In this document: piece by piece, positions 1-6,950 of the stretch
Layout of the letters: each line of letters starts with the position of its first letter
Numbering within the stretch: the first letter of the stretch is position 1
Assembly: GCA_030037575.1 (NCBI GenBank)
Contig: JASHRB010000628.1
Location: forward strand, 1 to 7,919
Source: Candidatus Sulfotelmatobacter sp.
GTDB taxonomy: Bacteria; Acidobacteriota; Terriglobia; Terriglobales; Acidobacteriaceae
Direction of reading: 5' to 3'
Length of the DNA stretch: 7,919 nucleotides
Translations under genes and position numbers: made by a program
Notes under the pieces: generated by a model
Told to the model about the DNA's origin: nothing
Seen by the model: the letters and a program-made list of their open reading frames with translations, nothing else
The model's database searches: none

Positions 1-69
1 GGCCACACCGGCTCGATCGCGATTACGTTCGAACCTGGTTGGATCCGGACCGCTGGTGTACGGTCCTAG

Positions 70-927
70 TTAGTTGTATTCAACCCAGGTGGTGTAGAAG
101 CTTGACCCGTCAGTCGACAAAGCTGAGGGAGTCTGCTCGGTGAAATCGGTAGCGTCCTCCTGAGTTATTCTCTCCACGTCAGCGCCGAATTTCTTGATCA
201 CTCCGCTCGTTGTGCTGTCTGTTGCCTCGTTGGTGCCGGCTTGGCTCGTGTAGTCGTCGCCAAAATAAGCCTTACCGAAGTCGCCCAGGTTCGCAATGCC
301 CGTGACAAGGTCGGGCGCTTCAACGATCCACTCGGCGGATGTCCGATCTGCCCCAGAAACCGCCTGCGAAGTGCTGTAGGTCGCTCCCGTGGTGACGTCG
401 GTGAGCGTAGTCGTAAATTCTGCGGTTGAGGATGAGTAACTGACTTCCGCGGTCATCACGTCGCCCGGGCTGGCGGTTATGCTTGAGATGGTCGTCAACG
501 GGCTGGGGTAAAACTCATACCACGCGTAGTAGACGGCCGTTTTGTGATCACACCAGGTTAGGGTTCCGGTCTGCTCGACCGTGCTGTCCGAGTAGCCATC
601 GATGCCCACCCACATTGCGACCCATGCATTGGGGCTGACGGCGCAGTTCACCGTAGGAACCGTCCACGATGCTTTCGCATTGGTGAATGCCTTTCCTGTG
701 ACCGCATAGCCGCCCCAGTTGTAGCTCTTGGCGGTTCCGTTGTCGACCGCGGGCGCGACCCCGGCCCGCCGCATGGGTGCGAACTGAATATGCGGGAATT
801 GGGCGGTGCGAAGCTGTGCCGTTTCCGCAGAATGAAGCGCCGATTTCTCGGGCGCGCTGGATACCTGGCCGACGGCGCTTGAGACAGTCATGGCCACGGC
901 CGCCAAGAAAGTGAAGTACTTCGACAT
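70..927 (-). CDS. Secreted G1-family glutamic endopeptidase (eqolisin-like)
   Basis: This is a 285-residue protein of the peptidase G1 (scytalidoglutamic peptidase/eqolisin) family: secreted, acid-active endopeptidases that use a Gln/Glu dyad. Residues 1-20 form a signal peptide (Lys3, then a hydrophobic run, then SSAVG). Residues 21-65 are a likely propeptide. The catalytic beta-sandwich follows from about residue 66. Family landmarks in order are NWGGY (70-74), W-T-V-P (88-91), WVGIDGY (106-112), EQTG with the presumed catalytic Gln119, AWYEFYP (135-141), PGD (154-156) and EWIVEAP with the presumed catalytic Glu203. Cys95 and Cys126 could form a disulfide. The frame extends upstream to 1011, but Met at 925-927 is chosen because it directly precedes the signal peptide and has a G-rich ribosome site eight bases upstream. 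The stop is TAA. The gene stands alone. Family assignment is firm; substrate and acid optimum are inferred from the family. Confidence 0.88.
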   Translation of the reverse strand: MSKYFTFLAAVAMTVSSAVGQVSSAPEKSALHSAETAQLRTAQFPHIQFAPMRRAGVAPAVDNGTAKSYNWGGYAVTGKAFTNAKASWTVPTVNCAVSPNAWVAMWVGIDGYSDSTVEQTGTLTWCDHKTAVYYAWYEFYPSPLTTISSITASPGDVMTAEVSYSSSTAEFTTTLTDVTTGATYSTSQAVSGADRTSAEWIVEAPDLVTGIANLGDFGKAYFGDDYTSQAGTNEATDSTTSGVIKKFGADVERITQEDATDFTEQTPSALSTDGSSFYTTWVEYN

Positions 928-935
928 CGTTGTTT

Positions 936-942
936 CCCCCCT
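936..942 (-). promoter_or_regulatory. Ribosome binding site of the G1 peptidase
   Basis: The minus strand reads AGGGGGG, then eight bases, then the ATG at 925-927. This supports that start over the in-frame start 84 bases further upstream, which would put an extra basic stretch in front of the signal peptide. Confidence 0.6.
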
Positions 943-951
943 GTTTTTCGC

Positions 952-972
952 CGCCGCAATCGCTTTGCGGCG
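952..972 (-). other. Perfect 8-bp inverted repeat in the peptidase leader
   Basis: The minus strand reads CGCCGCAA, loop AGCGA, TTGCGGCG. This is an uninterrupted 8-bp stem with a 5-nt loop, lying ten bases upstream of the G-rich ribosome site. No T-run follows on either strand, so it is not a standard intrinsic terminator. If transcription starts near 976, the hairpin would be at the very 5' end of the mRNA, where such structures can protect from decay or tune translation. The structure is seen directly; the role is inferred. Confidence 0.5.
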
Positions 973-982
973 AAATCGGAGA

Positions 983-988
983 ATTGTA
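983..988 (-). promoter_or_regulatory. Candidate -10 box for the G1 peptidase
   Basis: The minus strand has TACAAT (5 of 6 matches to TATAAT). The hexamer 17 bp upstream, GTGAAT, matches the -35 consensus poorly. Transcription would start near 976, giving a leader of about 49 nt that contains the 952-972 hairpin. This is a weak call based on the -10 match only. Confidence 0.3.
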
Positions 989-1011
989 TCTTGATCGCGG
1001 AGGGAATTCAC

Positions 1012-1697
1012 TCACCCCTCCGCATAGAGAAGAAATGCTTTAAGCCTTTTGGGCTCCGGGCGCCCGCCCTGGGTGTCAAACCAGGAGGTGAAATTTCTTG
1101 CGCTGTTTGTGGAGATACGAATTCACGCGACGTTGGCTGACTAGGAGTGTGGCCGAGTATTCGGAATTGACTTGTTTCGACCACTACCTGTTGTGGTCCT
1201 GCGCGAAGCGGGCCACAACATGTCAGCCGACGAATGATTTCTCGGACAGACTCCTAGCATTGGTACCGTGCCGCTGTCTGTTGGGACGGCGATCCCGCCG
1301 TGGTCATCGCGCGCGCTCCGATCCGCGGCGCCATCGCGACCGTCTGCAGCACAGGCCACATCATGCTAGTTCTCTCCATTGCTTGGGACGACGGCAACGA
1401 ACCTCTTCTCCCCTTGGCGTAGAGCATGCTTTGCACATCCTTGGACATCGCCGCCGTGGCCGGCTTTGCGCAGCCCGGTCCGACGGAGAAGGAATTCTCA
1501 TTCCGCATTCGAAGGCCAATGCGAACGCGAATTGGTCCATACACGCGGTGTCCGCCTCCAATCGCTAATATACGGAGGCCATGGCTGCCCACCAGGGATT
1601 CTCCTCAGCAATAGCTCCATGATGGAGTTGCCGACAGTTCGGATGCGTCCCAAGCGTTGCATAACCACTGGCATTTCTCGGGAACCGCCGCGGGGAA
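1012..1697. other. 686-bp gap without a recognisable gene
   Basis: Several open frames of 60-150 codons exist here on both strands. Their translations are rich in Arg, Pro and Ser, contain no family motif I recognise, overlap each other, and lack a convincing ribosome site. I see no insertion-sequence ends and no T-tract terminator after the kinase stop at 1698. Structure that is present includes the hairpins at 1179-1219, a perfect ACGGCG/CGCCGT stem with a 4-nt loop at 1286-1301, a 10-bp palindrome CGGGCGCCCG at 1057-1066, and CTCCAT-G-ATGGAG at 1615-1627. It may be decayed coding DNA or an untranslated RNA region; the sequence alone does not decide. Confidence 0.5.
1148..1219. other. Overlapping, mutually exclusive hairpin arms
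   Basis: GTTGTGGTCC (1190-1199) and GGGCCACAAC (1210-1219) form a 10-bp stem with one G-U pair in plus-strand RNA and a 10-nt loop. Within the left arm, GTGGTC (1193-1198) can instead pair perfectly with GACCAC (1179-1184). The right arm can also pair with TGTGGCC at 1148-1154. These foldings exclude one another, as in switching RNAs or inverted-repeat operators. No T-run follows on either strand. No known RNA family is recognised. Confidence 0.35.
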
Positions 1698-3944
1698 TCA
1701 AGAAACAGGGGCGGCAGGCGACAGTGGCTTTGCAGGGTATAGGCGGTCAAACTCCGGGTCGTCGTGAAGAAGGTTGAGATCGGGATCGCGGCGAGCCCAC
1801 TCGGCGTCCTTAAAACCGGCCTCCCAGGACTTGCGCAGGGTGTCGAGGGCTTCCGCCTTCTTTCGAAGCTTGCAATAGAGACACGCGGCGTTGTAGAGAA
1901 TCGAGGCTTCGTTCGCCCGTAAGGTAACCGCCAGGTTGAGTTCGCGCAGCGCATCATCGGCACGTCCGAGAAAGGCATAGTCGGATCCCAGCAGAATTCG
2001 CGCGCGGGCATCCTCGGGTACCTGCTTCAAGTGGTTTTCGAGGGCGGCCATTTTTCGTTGACGCAAGTTGCGTACCGCTTCCTCTTTCCCCAAGGCGCCA
2101 AGACAGTTTAAGATGGGTACATAAACGTTGTAGTCCTCGCCGCTGGCTTCAATAGCAACTTCCGCGACGTCCGCAACTTCCTGGTAGCGTCCAGCAGCGA
2201 ACAATGCACGGCAAAGCAAGTAGTGGGCGCCCTCGCAGTCGCGCTTGCGTTCAATCGCCTTCTTCAACATGCGCACGGCTTCGTCATGCAAAGAGGCTGC
2301 ATACAAGACCCAGGCCTGGCTGACCTGCACTTCGGGCAGGTCCCAGCGCAGCGCCACCGCCTTGCCGGAGGCTTCGCGCGCCCGCTCCACCCACACTTGA
2401 TCGCGGCTGAAGTTGCAATAGAACATGGCGCATGCATTGGCGCTGGCGGCGTACGCCAAGGCGAAGCTGGGGTCAATCGCGACCGCGTTTTCGAACATTT
2501 CCAGCGCGAATTCGAGATCTTGGCGAGTCTGCCGACGCGCGTAACGTTTGCCGCGCAGATAAAGATCGTAGGCCTGCAAACTCTCCGTGGGTTTGACAGC
2601 CAAAGCTTCAAGCTCTTCCGGAGAAAGCGTGACCCGCAGCGCCTCGGCGATTCTGCGAGCCATTTCGTCCTGGACCTCGAAGACATCTTTCATCTCGCGG
2701 TCGAAGCGATCCGACCAGAGCGGGAAATCGGTGTGGGTGTCTACCAGTTGGACATTGATCCGAAGACGGTTGCCGGCGCGGCGCAGAGTGCCAGTGAGAA
2801 CGTAAGCCGCACCCAGTTGCTGGCCGATCTGCGCTGGCGTCACCGGCTTATCACGGAAGGCAAGAACTGTCGGTCGGGAAAAGATATTCAGCCCCCGAAT
2901 CTTGGAGAGCTCGGTGATGACATCTTCCGTGATGCCATCGCGGAGGTATTCATCTTCCTTGGCGCCACTGATATTTTCAAAGTACAGAACGGCAACCGAC
3001 TTTTTCACCGGTTTGTGCGTGCCGGAATCCGAATCACCCTTCTCTCGCGCTCGCCGCGCGCTCGATTCCAGGTCGCGCTTGAGACGGCTTAGATCGGTTT
3101 TGAGCTCGGTGGCGGTTTGGCACCGCAGGTTCCGGTCTTTCTCGAGAGTCTTCTCCAAGATGCGCACAAACTCCGCCGGGAGCAGAGCATTCAGCTCCCC
3201 CGCTGGCCGCGGATTGCGGTTCAGGATGGCATCGAAGATCAGGGCCGAAGTGTCTCCCTGGAAAGGAAGCGTCCCGGTACCCATCTGGTAAAGCAGAGTG
3301 CCGGTGGAAAACAAATCAGTCCGGGCGTCCACCAGTTGGCCCCGGGCCTGCTCCGGAGACATATACGAGACCGTGCCCACGGCCGAGCCGGGCGAAGTTA
3401 ATTCCGGATTTGCGAGCGTTGCCGACTGCTCCATAGACGCGAGCTGCGCGCTCTCGCCTCGGTTAATCTTCGCCAAGCCGAAATCCAGAATCTTCACTTG
3501 TCCGCGCTCGGTGAGAAAAATATTTGCGGGCTTGATGTCACGGTGCACGATGCCCTTGGCGTGGGCCGACTCGAGAGCATCGGCGATCTGTATTCCTAGA
3601 GGCAGCAGCTTGTCCATCGTCATGGGTTGGCGGTTCATCTTTGGCGCCAGCGTCTCTCCTTCCAGCAACTCCATGACGATGAAGTGCCGCCGCTCATGCT
3701 GCTCAATCGCGTGGATCGTGCAAATGTTAGGGTGATTCAAGGAAGAAGCGGCGCGCGCTTCCCGCTGAAAGCGCTCCAGCAGCTGCGTGTCCTGCGCCAT
3801 TTCCGGAGGCAGGAACTTTAACGCCACCCGGCGGCCAAGCTGGGAATCCTGCGCTTCGTACACCACGCCCATGCCACCTGAGCCCAGTTTGCGCAGAACC
3901 TTGTAATGCGACAAGGACTGACCGATCAGGGAATCCGGTTCCAT
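1698..3944 (-). CDS. Cytoplasmic Ser/Thr protein kinase with TolB-like domain and TPR repeats
   Basis: This 748-residue protein starts with a Hanks-type kinase domain (about 12-280). It has the glycine loop GSGGMG (21-26), Lys43 in VALK, the probable helix-C Glu62, the catalytic loop HRDIKPAN (134-141, Asp136), DFG (154-156), SPE (196-198) and Asp210 of the DLFS motif. The active-site residues are all there, so it should be active. A basic and acidic linker (about 285-315) leads to a TolB-N-terminal-like domain (316-440, beginning [11 protein letters not shown]). TPR-type helical repeats follow to about 735. No membrane segment or signal peptide is visible, unlike many PknB-type receptor kinases. 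Such kinase-TPR proteins are very common in Acidobacteria. Met at 3942-3944 is chosen over a TTG 198 bases upstream because kinase homology begins about ten residues later and a good promoter lies directly in front. No Shine-Dalgarno is visible. The target proteins are unknown. Confidence 0.92.
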   Translation of the reverse strand: MEPDSLIGQSLSHYKVLRKLGSGGMGVVYEAQDSQLGRRVALKFLPPEMAQDTQLLERFQREARAASSLNHPNICTIHAIEQHERRHFIVMELLEGETLAPKMNRQPMTMDKLLPLGIQIADALESAHAKGIVHRDIKPANIFLTERGQVKILDFGLAKINRGESAQLASMEQSATLANPELTSPGSAVGTVSYMSPEQARGQLVDARTDLFSTGTLLYQMGTGTLPFQGDTSALIFDAILNRNPRPAGELNALLPAEFVRILEKTLEKDRNLRCQTATELKTDLSRLKRDLESSARRAREKGDSDSGTHKPVKKSVAVLYFENISGAKEDEYLRDGITEDVITELSKIRGLNIFSRPTVLAFRDKPVTPAQIGQQLGAAYVLTGTLRRAGNRLRINVQLVDTHTDFPLWSDRFDREMKDVFEVQDEMARRIAEALRVTLSPEELEALAVKPTESLQAYDLYLRGKRYARRQTRQDLEFALEMFENAVAIDPSFALAYAASANACAMFYCNFSRDQVWVERAREASGKAVALRWDLPEVQVSQAWVLYAASLHDEAVRMLKKAIERKRDCEGAHYLLCRALFAAGRYQEVADVAEVAIEASGEDYNVYVPILNCLGALGKEEAVRNLRQRKMAALENHLKQVPEDARARILLGSDYAFLGRADDALRELNLAVTLRANEASILYNAACLYCKLRKKAEALDTLRKSWEAGFKDAEWARRDPDLNLLHDDPEFDRLYPAKPLSPAAPVS

Positions 3945-3956
3945 AACGACCGGTTG

Positions 3957-3985
3957 ATAGTATTCGGTGGACGCATCACCGTCAA
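3957..3985 (-). promoter_or_regulatory. Sigma70-like promoter of the kinase gene, near-leaderless
   Basis: On the minus strand TTGACG (3980-3985, 5 of 6) is followed by exactly 17 bp and TACTAT (3957-3962, 4 of 6). Only 12 bases separate the -10 box from the ATG, so transcription would start near 3950 with a leader of about six bases. This fits the lack of a Shine-Dalgarno and argues against the upstream in-frame TTG start. Confidence 0.5.
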
Positions 3986-4472
3986 GAAACCCGGTATCGA
4001 TCCATGCCGACTTGCGACCTTCTCCGACGCAAGTGAGCGGAGGAGACAATCCGCACCAGCGTGGCTTTCGGCCGGGAAACGCAACAAGTGCCTCTTCCCG
4101 ATAACTTGGTTTGGCATCACGGGCTTTCACCATGATGAGCAAGGACTGGATTCACTTTGGGTGCCACTCGAAGTTGAGCGCGACTGGGGGCTGATCCGTT
4201 CGCTTCAGCCATGTGCTGGCCGGTGCTTGCAATAGCTGTTTGGCGCCATCCCCGAACCGCCAACGCGGACGCCACCATTACCAGCGACGGGAATGAAATT
4301 CGGCCTATCCGGGAAAGGTATCTTCGCTATCCATGTCTGCCAAGGTGGATGCGGCCGCGATCACCCCGCGTGGTGATGCATTAAGAATTTGAAAACAACC
4401 AGCCGAAGCTTCCTGCCACCTGCAACTATGCTGGGCTCGTCTATAGATACGGCCGAAGGATTGGCGGGAGGA
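3986..4472. other. Gap between serine hydrolase and kinase
   Basis: No gene is recognised. The kinase frame remains open upstream to a TTG at 4140-4142, but that stretch (codons for about 66 residues) shows no domain and contains the predicted promoter, so it is probably untranslated. No clear T-tract terminator follows the hydrolase stop at 4473. The only compact symmetry is the inverted repeat at 4360-4377. Confidence 0.5.
4360..4377. repeat. Inverted repeat ATCACC-N6-GGTGAT
   Basis: Perfect 6-bp arms ATCACC and GGTGAT flank CCGCGT. The repeat lies about 100 bp past the hydrolase stop and 415 bp before the kinase start. There is no T-run on either side, so a terminator is unlikely; it could be an operator-like dyad or chance. 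Confidence 0.3.
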
Positions 4473-6257
4473 TCAGCCGATCTCAACCCGCCAGAGATCC
4501 ATTCCGGCAATTCGCAGGATGCGTGGTTTGCCTTCGAAGATGCAGAGGAACTCTGCCGTGTCTGGCATCCATTCCTCGTCGCCCACGCGAAAGAGCCATT
4601 CACCGATGCGATGCAGCCGGTTGCCATCGAGCATGAGCTGGCCTTTCAGAACGTAGGCGAGGGCGTCACCGCCCCACGGACTCTCGCTGCGGTATCGGCC
4701 GGCGAGGGCAGCATATTCTTTCGGCGCGGTGAAGCTGCGTGGTCCCGAATACTTGGGGTTCATATACCACTCCGGGCCGTAGCTGACCTCCACCACCGGC
4801 CCAGGCTGTTTATGAGAGTCTCCGCTGGCCGCCGCAGAAACGCTGGCCGGCTGCGTTCCCGATTTTGGGCTGTCCACCGGCGCGCGGCCAAAGATGAAGG
4901 TGTGATTAGCCAACACCCCTTCGATTGTGGAGATGAAGTTGTCGCCGTGGGTGTGCTGCAGAGGAATTCGATTTCCTTCGTCGGCCAAGAAAAGTTGTTT
5001 GCCCTCGACGGCGAATTCCAGCTTCTGTCCGTTGCCGTCCGCGAATGTCCCCGCATAGTCTGCTGCGTTGTCCGCCTCGAGTGGATTGGCGATCGCTGGT
5101 GCCGCGGGCAGTGTCTTGGCCTCGCGTTCGGCGCCAAGCAGGCGCACCGCGTACTCCGTCACTGCCGTCGGCCGGTAGCCCTGCATGGCGTTGATCGAAG
5201 CAAACGCCGCCACGCCGCCGTCGAGGTCGACGTGGATCGAAGATGCGAAAGCAACCATGCCTCCCGTGTGCCGCAGAATCTTGTGCCCATCGAGCGTGTC
5301 GACGGCAATGCCGTAGCCGTAACTTGCCGTGTCGCTGAACTCGGGCGCTTTAATCTGGGGTGTCGACATCAGGGCGAAGCTTTGTTCGCTCACGATGCGC
5401 TTGTGCGGCCCCTGACCGCGGTTCAGCAGCATACGCCCATAGCGCGCCATATCGCCGGGGGTGGAGGCGATGCACCCGGCAGTATCGTCCATCACCAGGT
5501 TCGGTGCCGGGGAGAGCCTGCCCTGGCGCGGATACACTTGGTCGTCCCAGAATGGCTGGTATCCGACTGCCGCACGGTCGCGCGATGCCGTGCTGATCAC
5601 GGCGACCGTCTCAGTCATTTCGAGGGGCGTGAGAATCCGTGCCAGAACGCACTCCCGCCAGGGACGGCTGTCGAGTTTCTCGGCCAGCAGCCCGAGAATG
5701 GTGAAGCCCGTATTGCAGTAATGAAAGTGTTCGCCCGGTTGGAAACCCTGCACCAGCCGTGCCTCCGGGTCGCCGAGAAAAACGCCCAAGTTGTTGGGCA
5801 ATCCCGAGGTGTGCGTCAGCAAGTGGTGGATGGTGATCGGGCCAAAGCGAGCATCGATCGGCAGCTCCGGCAGATAATCGAGCACTGGAGTCCGAAGATC
5901 GAGCTTGCCTTCGTCACGCATCTGCAACAACACCAAGGCCACAAAAGACTTGCTAATGGAGCCGATCTGGAAAAGATGGCGCTCGTTTACGGCAATGCGC
6001 TTATCGACGTCGGCGAAGCCATAGCCGGCGGTTCGCAAAACCTGGCTGGAATCGGTCAAACCGAGCGCCATCCCCGGCGCGTTCATGGTCCTCATGTAGT
6101 CGACGATGTAGGCATCGAGATCCTTTTCAATGGCGGTCGCGGCAGCGGGCTGAGGCATGGCCGCTCGCATGGCGGCCGTCCAGAACAGCGGTGTAACCAG
6201 AGCGGCGCCGGCGCTGCGCGTGAAGAACAGCCGACGGCTCATGCCTTCGATGGACAT
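4473..6257 (-). CDS. Tat-exported serine beta-lactamase-like hydrolase (class C/PBP fold)
   Basis: This is a 594-residue penicillin-binding-protein-like serine hydrolase (beta-lactamase class C/esterase/D-aminopeptidase superfamily). The N-terminus carries a twin-arginine signal: SRRLFF at 7-12, then a hydrophobic segment to about 29, so it should be exported folded. The catalytic domain (about 45-375) has the nucleophile motif SISK (Ser100, Lys103), the second motif Y-C-N (180-182), and HTGG (330-333) in place of the KTG box, as usual in esterase-like members. LLTHTSGLP (146-154) is a family hallmark. After a low-complexity Pro/Ala/Ser linker near 462-486, a beta-rich C-terminal domain runs to the end. 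Whether it cleaves peptides, esters or D-amino-acid substrates cannot be told; a true beta-lactamase is less likely given the length and HTG box. The start is ATG at 6255-6257. An ATG at 6240-6242 is the alternative and would leave the Tat motif intact. No strong Shine-Dalgarno is visible for either. Confidence 0.9.
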   Translation of the reverse strand: MSIEGMSRRLFFTRSAGAALVTPLFWTAAMRAAMPQPAAATAIEKDLDAYIVDYMRTMNAPGMALGLTDSSQVLRTAGYGFADVDKRIAVNERHLFQIGSISKSFVALVLLQMRDEGKLDLRTPVLDYLPELPIDARFGPITIHHLLTHTSGLPNNLGVFLGDPEARLVQGFQPGEHFHYCNTGFTILGLLAEKLDSRPWRECVLARILTPLEMTETVAVISTASRDRAAVGYQPFWDDQVYPRQGRLSPAPNLVMDDTAGCIASTPGDMARYGRMLLNRGQGPHKRIVSEQSFALMSTPQIKAPEFSDTASYGYGIAVDTLDGHKILRHTGGMVAFASSIHVDLDGGVAAFASINAMQGYRPTAVTEYAVRLLGAEREAKTLPAAPAIANPLEADNAADYAGTFADGNGQKLEFAVEGKQLFLADEGNRIPLQHTHGDNFISTIEGVLANHTFIFGRAPVDSPKSGTQPASVSAAASGDSHKQPGPVVEVSYGPEWYMNPKYSGPRSFTAPKEYAALAGRYRSESPWGGDALAYVLKGQLMLDGNRLHRIGEWLFRVGDEEWMPDTAEFLCIFEGKPRILRIAGMDLWRVEIG

Positions 6258-6301
6258 GGTGATGGAAACCGGAACTTCGGTTGACTGCCCGGCTGGACGC
6301 G

Positions 6302-6330
6302 ATGCTACACATTGAAGCCACTTCCGTCAA
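6302..6330 (-). promoter_or_regulatory. Sigma70-like promoter of the serine hydrolase
   Basis: On the minus strand TTGACG (6325-6330) is followed by 17 bp and TAGCAT (6302-6307, 4 of 6). The -10 box is 44 bases from the ATG, so the leader would be about 37 nt. The -35 box and spacer length are identical to those of the kinase promoter at 3957-3985. Confidence 0.45.
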
Positions 6331-6347
6331 AACTTCTGTCGAGAGTG

Positions 6348-6359
6348 GGATTCGAATCC
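6348..6359. repeat. 12-bp palindrome resembling a tRNA T-arm, possible attachment-site relic
   Basis: GGATTCGAATCC is a perfect palindrome containing the T-loop sequence TTCGAAT. Read on the minus strand it is followed by CCACTCTCGACAG, which recalls the 3' end of serine-type tRNAs. The T-stem pairs poorly, no CCA end is present, and no matching acceptor strand or anticodon arm is visible upstream, so it is not a functional tRNA. tRNA 3' ends are common integration sites, which makes a decayed attachment site possible. The family resemblance is from memory and unverified. Confidence 0.25.
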
Positions 6360-6546
6360 GCCTGCAAAACGAAAACGAAGGACTTACAGCGCACAGGTAG
6401 CGATCTAAGACATTGTAAGTGCATGAAAAACCAATAGGCGGGTTTCGGTGGGTTTCAGAAATCGGTGGTGGAAGAGTGGGGTCTCCGAGTACTCTACGAT
6501 ACCAAACATCGACAATCTTTGATATCGGCGCTAAAGCGATGAAATT
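6360..6546. other. Intergenic DNA before the ParD fragment
   Basis: No gene is recognised. The frame of the ParD fragment stays open upstream to a GTG at 6419-6421, but those 47 codons look unlike protein. Small features are a tandem GGGTTTC repeat ten bases apart (6440-6446 and 6450-6456) and the palindrome GAGTACTC (6487-6494), which could be a ribbon-helix-helix operator. TTGATA at 6519-6524 is a possible -35 box without a good -10. Confidence 0.35.
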
Positions 6547-6551
6547 AGGAG
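6547..6551 (+). promoter_or_regulatory. Ribosome binding site of the ParD fragment
   Basis: AGGAG sits eight bases before the ATG at 6560-6562. It fixes this start in preference to the in-frame GTG at 6419 and suggests that the translation start of the ancestral antitoxin is intact. Confidence 0.7.
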
Positions 6552-6559
6552 CCAAACCC

Positions 6560-6724
6560 ATGAACGTCTCTCTCACTACCGAGCTTGAGAAATTCGTGAG
6601 CGCCAAAGTAGACTCGGGCCGCTACAACTCCGCAAGCGAAGTGGTCAGGGAAGCTCTCCGGCTGCTTGCCGCGGCCCTGATGTCGGACCTCAATCAACGA
6701 ACCCAGCCCCGGCAGTTCCTCTGA
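6560..6724 (+). pseudogene. parD: Truncated ParD-like ribbon-helix-helix antitoxin without toxin
   Basis: The 54-residue product begins with a clear ParD/CopG-type ribbon-helix-helix: the strand MNVSLTTELEKFV, then SGRYNSASEVV and REALRLL. In type II toxin-antitoxin systems this part dimerises and binds the operator. Full ParD antitoxins are usually about 80-90 residues, with a C-terminal charged helix that wraps the ParE toxin. Here homology stops after about residue 38 (LRLL), and an unrelated tail rich in Asn, Gln and Pro leads to a TGA. No ParE reading frame is recognisable in the 226 bases before the next gene, in any frame I read. The simplest reading is a deletion that removed the antitoxin C-terminus and the toxin. 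A functional solo DNA-binding remnant is possible because the start, ribosome site and fold are intact. Confidence 0.7.
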
Positions 6725-6936
6725 ATGGATTGCCGGGACGCAGGTGGGAACTGGCGGGGGACCCTGGACCCGATGGATACCCACTGACTTACCGCGGATC
6801 GCCAACCAGCGATTACCTGTACCGGTTCGATCTTTCTTGAATTGGTCGAGACTCAGGCCGCCCGCTTGGTTACAATTGACTGCAACCGCTTCTCCCGTCC
6901 TCTTAGACCCGCGCCGCGAGGTGGCATCGAAGCCAT

Positions 6937-6949
6937 AAGGACAAGTCCT
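6937..6949 (+). promoter_or_regulatory. Ribosome binding site of the radical SAM gene, inside a small dyad
   Basis: AAGGA (6937-6941) lies nine bases before the ATG at 6951 and decides the start. The bases AGGAC-AA-GTCCT (6938-6949) are an inverted repeat that could pair the ribosome site with the bases just before the ATG. The loop is very tight, so a stable structure is doubtful. Confidence 0.55.
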
Positions 6950-6950
6950 C

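Noticed and set aside
548..1015. A 155-codon minus-strand frame overlapping the peptidase
   Set aside because: It is a frame-shifted reading of the peptidase gene, Arg- and Gly-rich and without recognisable homology.
1254..1777. Open frames on both strands in the gap (1098-1568 and 1379-1777 plus, 1254-1592 minus) as possible genes
   Set aside because: They overlap one another on both strands, show low-complexity Arg/Ser/Pro-rich translations, have no convincing ribosome site and match no motif I know.
2223..3092. A 289-codon open frame on the plus strand inside the kinase gene
   Set aside because: It is antisense to the TPR and TolB-like part of the kinase, with no family motif and no ribosome site.
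3945..4142. N-terminal extension of the kinase from the TTG at 4142
   Set aside because: The extra 66 residues show no domain, the kinase fold starts just after Met at 3944, and a good promoter lies within the extension.
4360..4377. Intrinsic terminator for the serine hydrolase
   Set aside because: The hairpin has only a 6-bp stem and no T-run follows on the minus strand; it also lies about 100 bp past the stop.
4389..6284. A 631-codon open frame on the plus strand, antisense to the serine hydrolase and longer than it
   Set aside because: The minus-strand protein has all catalytic motifs and a Tat signal, while the antisense translation is rich in Arg, His and Val without any domain. It is a shadow from codon bias in GC-rich DNA.
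6335..6420. A tRNA gene on the minus strand around the TTCGAAT loop
   Set aside because: The T-stem pairs poorly, there is no CCA end, and no anticodon arm or complementary acceptor strand lies at the right distance.
6725..6950. A ParE toxin gene or remnant after the ParD fragment
   Set aside because: Plus-strand frames were read and gave no ParE-like sequence; the 64-codon frame at 6744-6938 is Pro/Arg-rich with no toxin motif.
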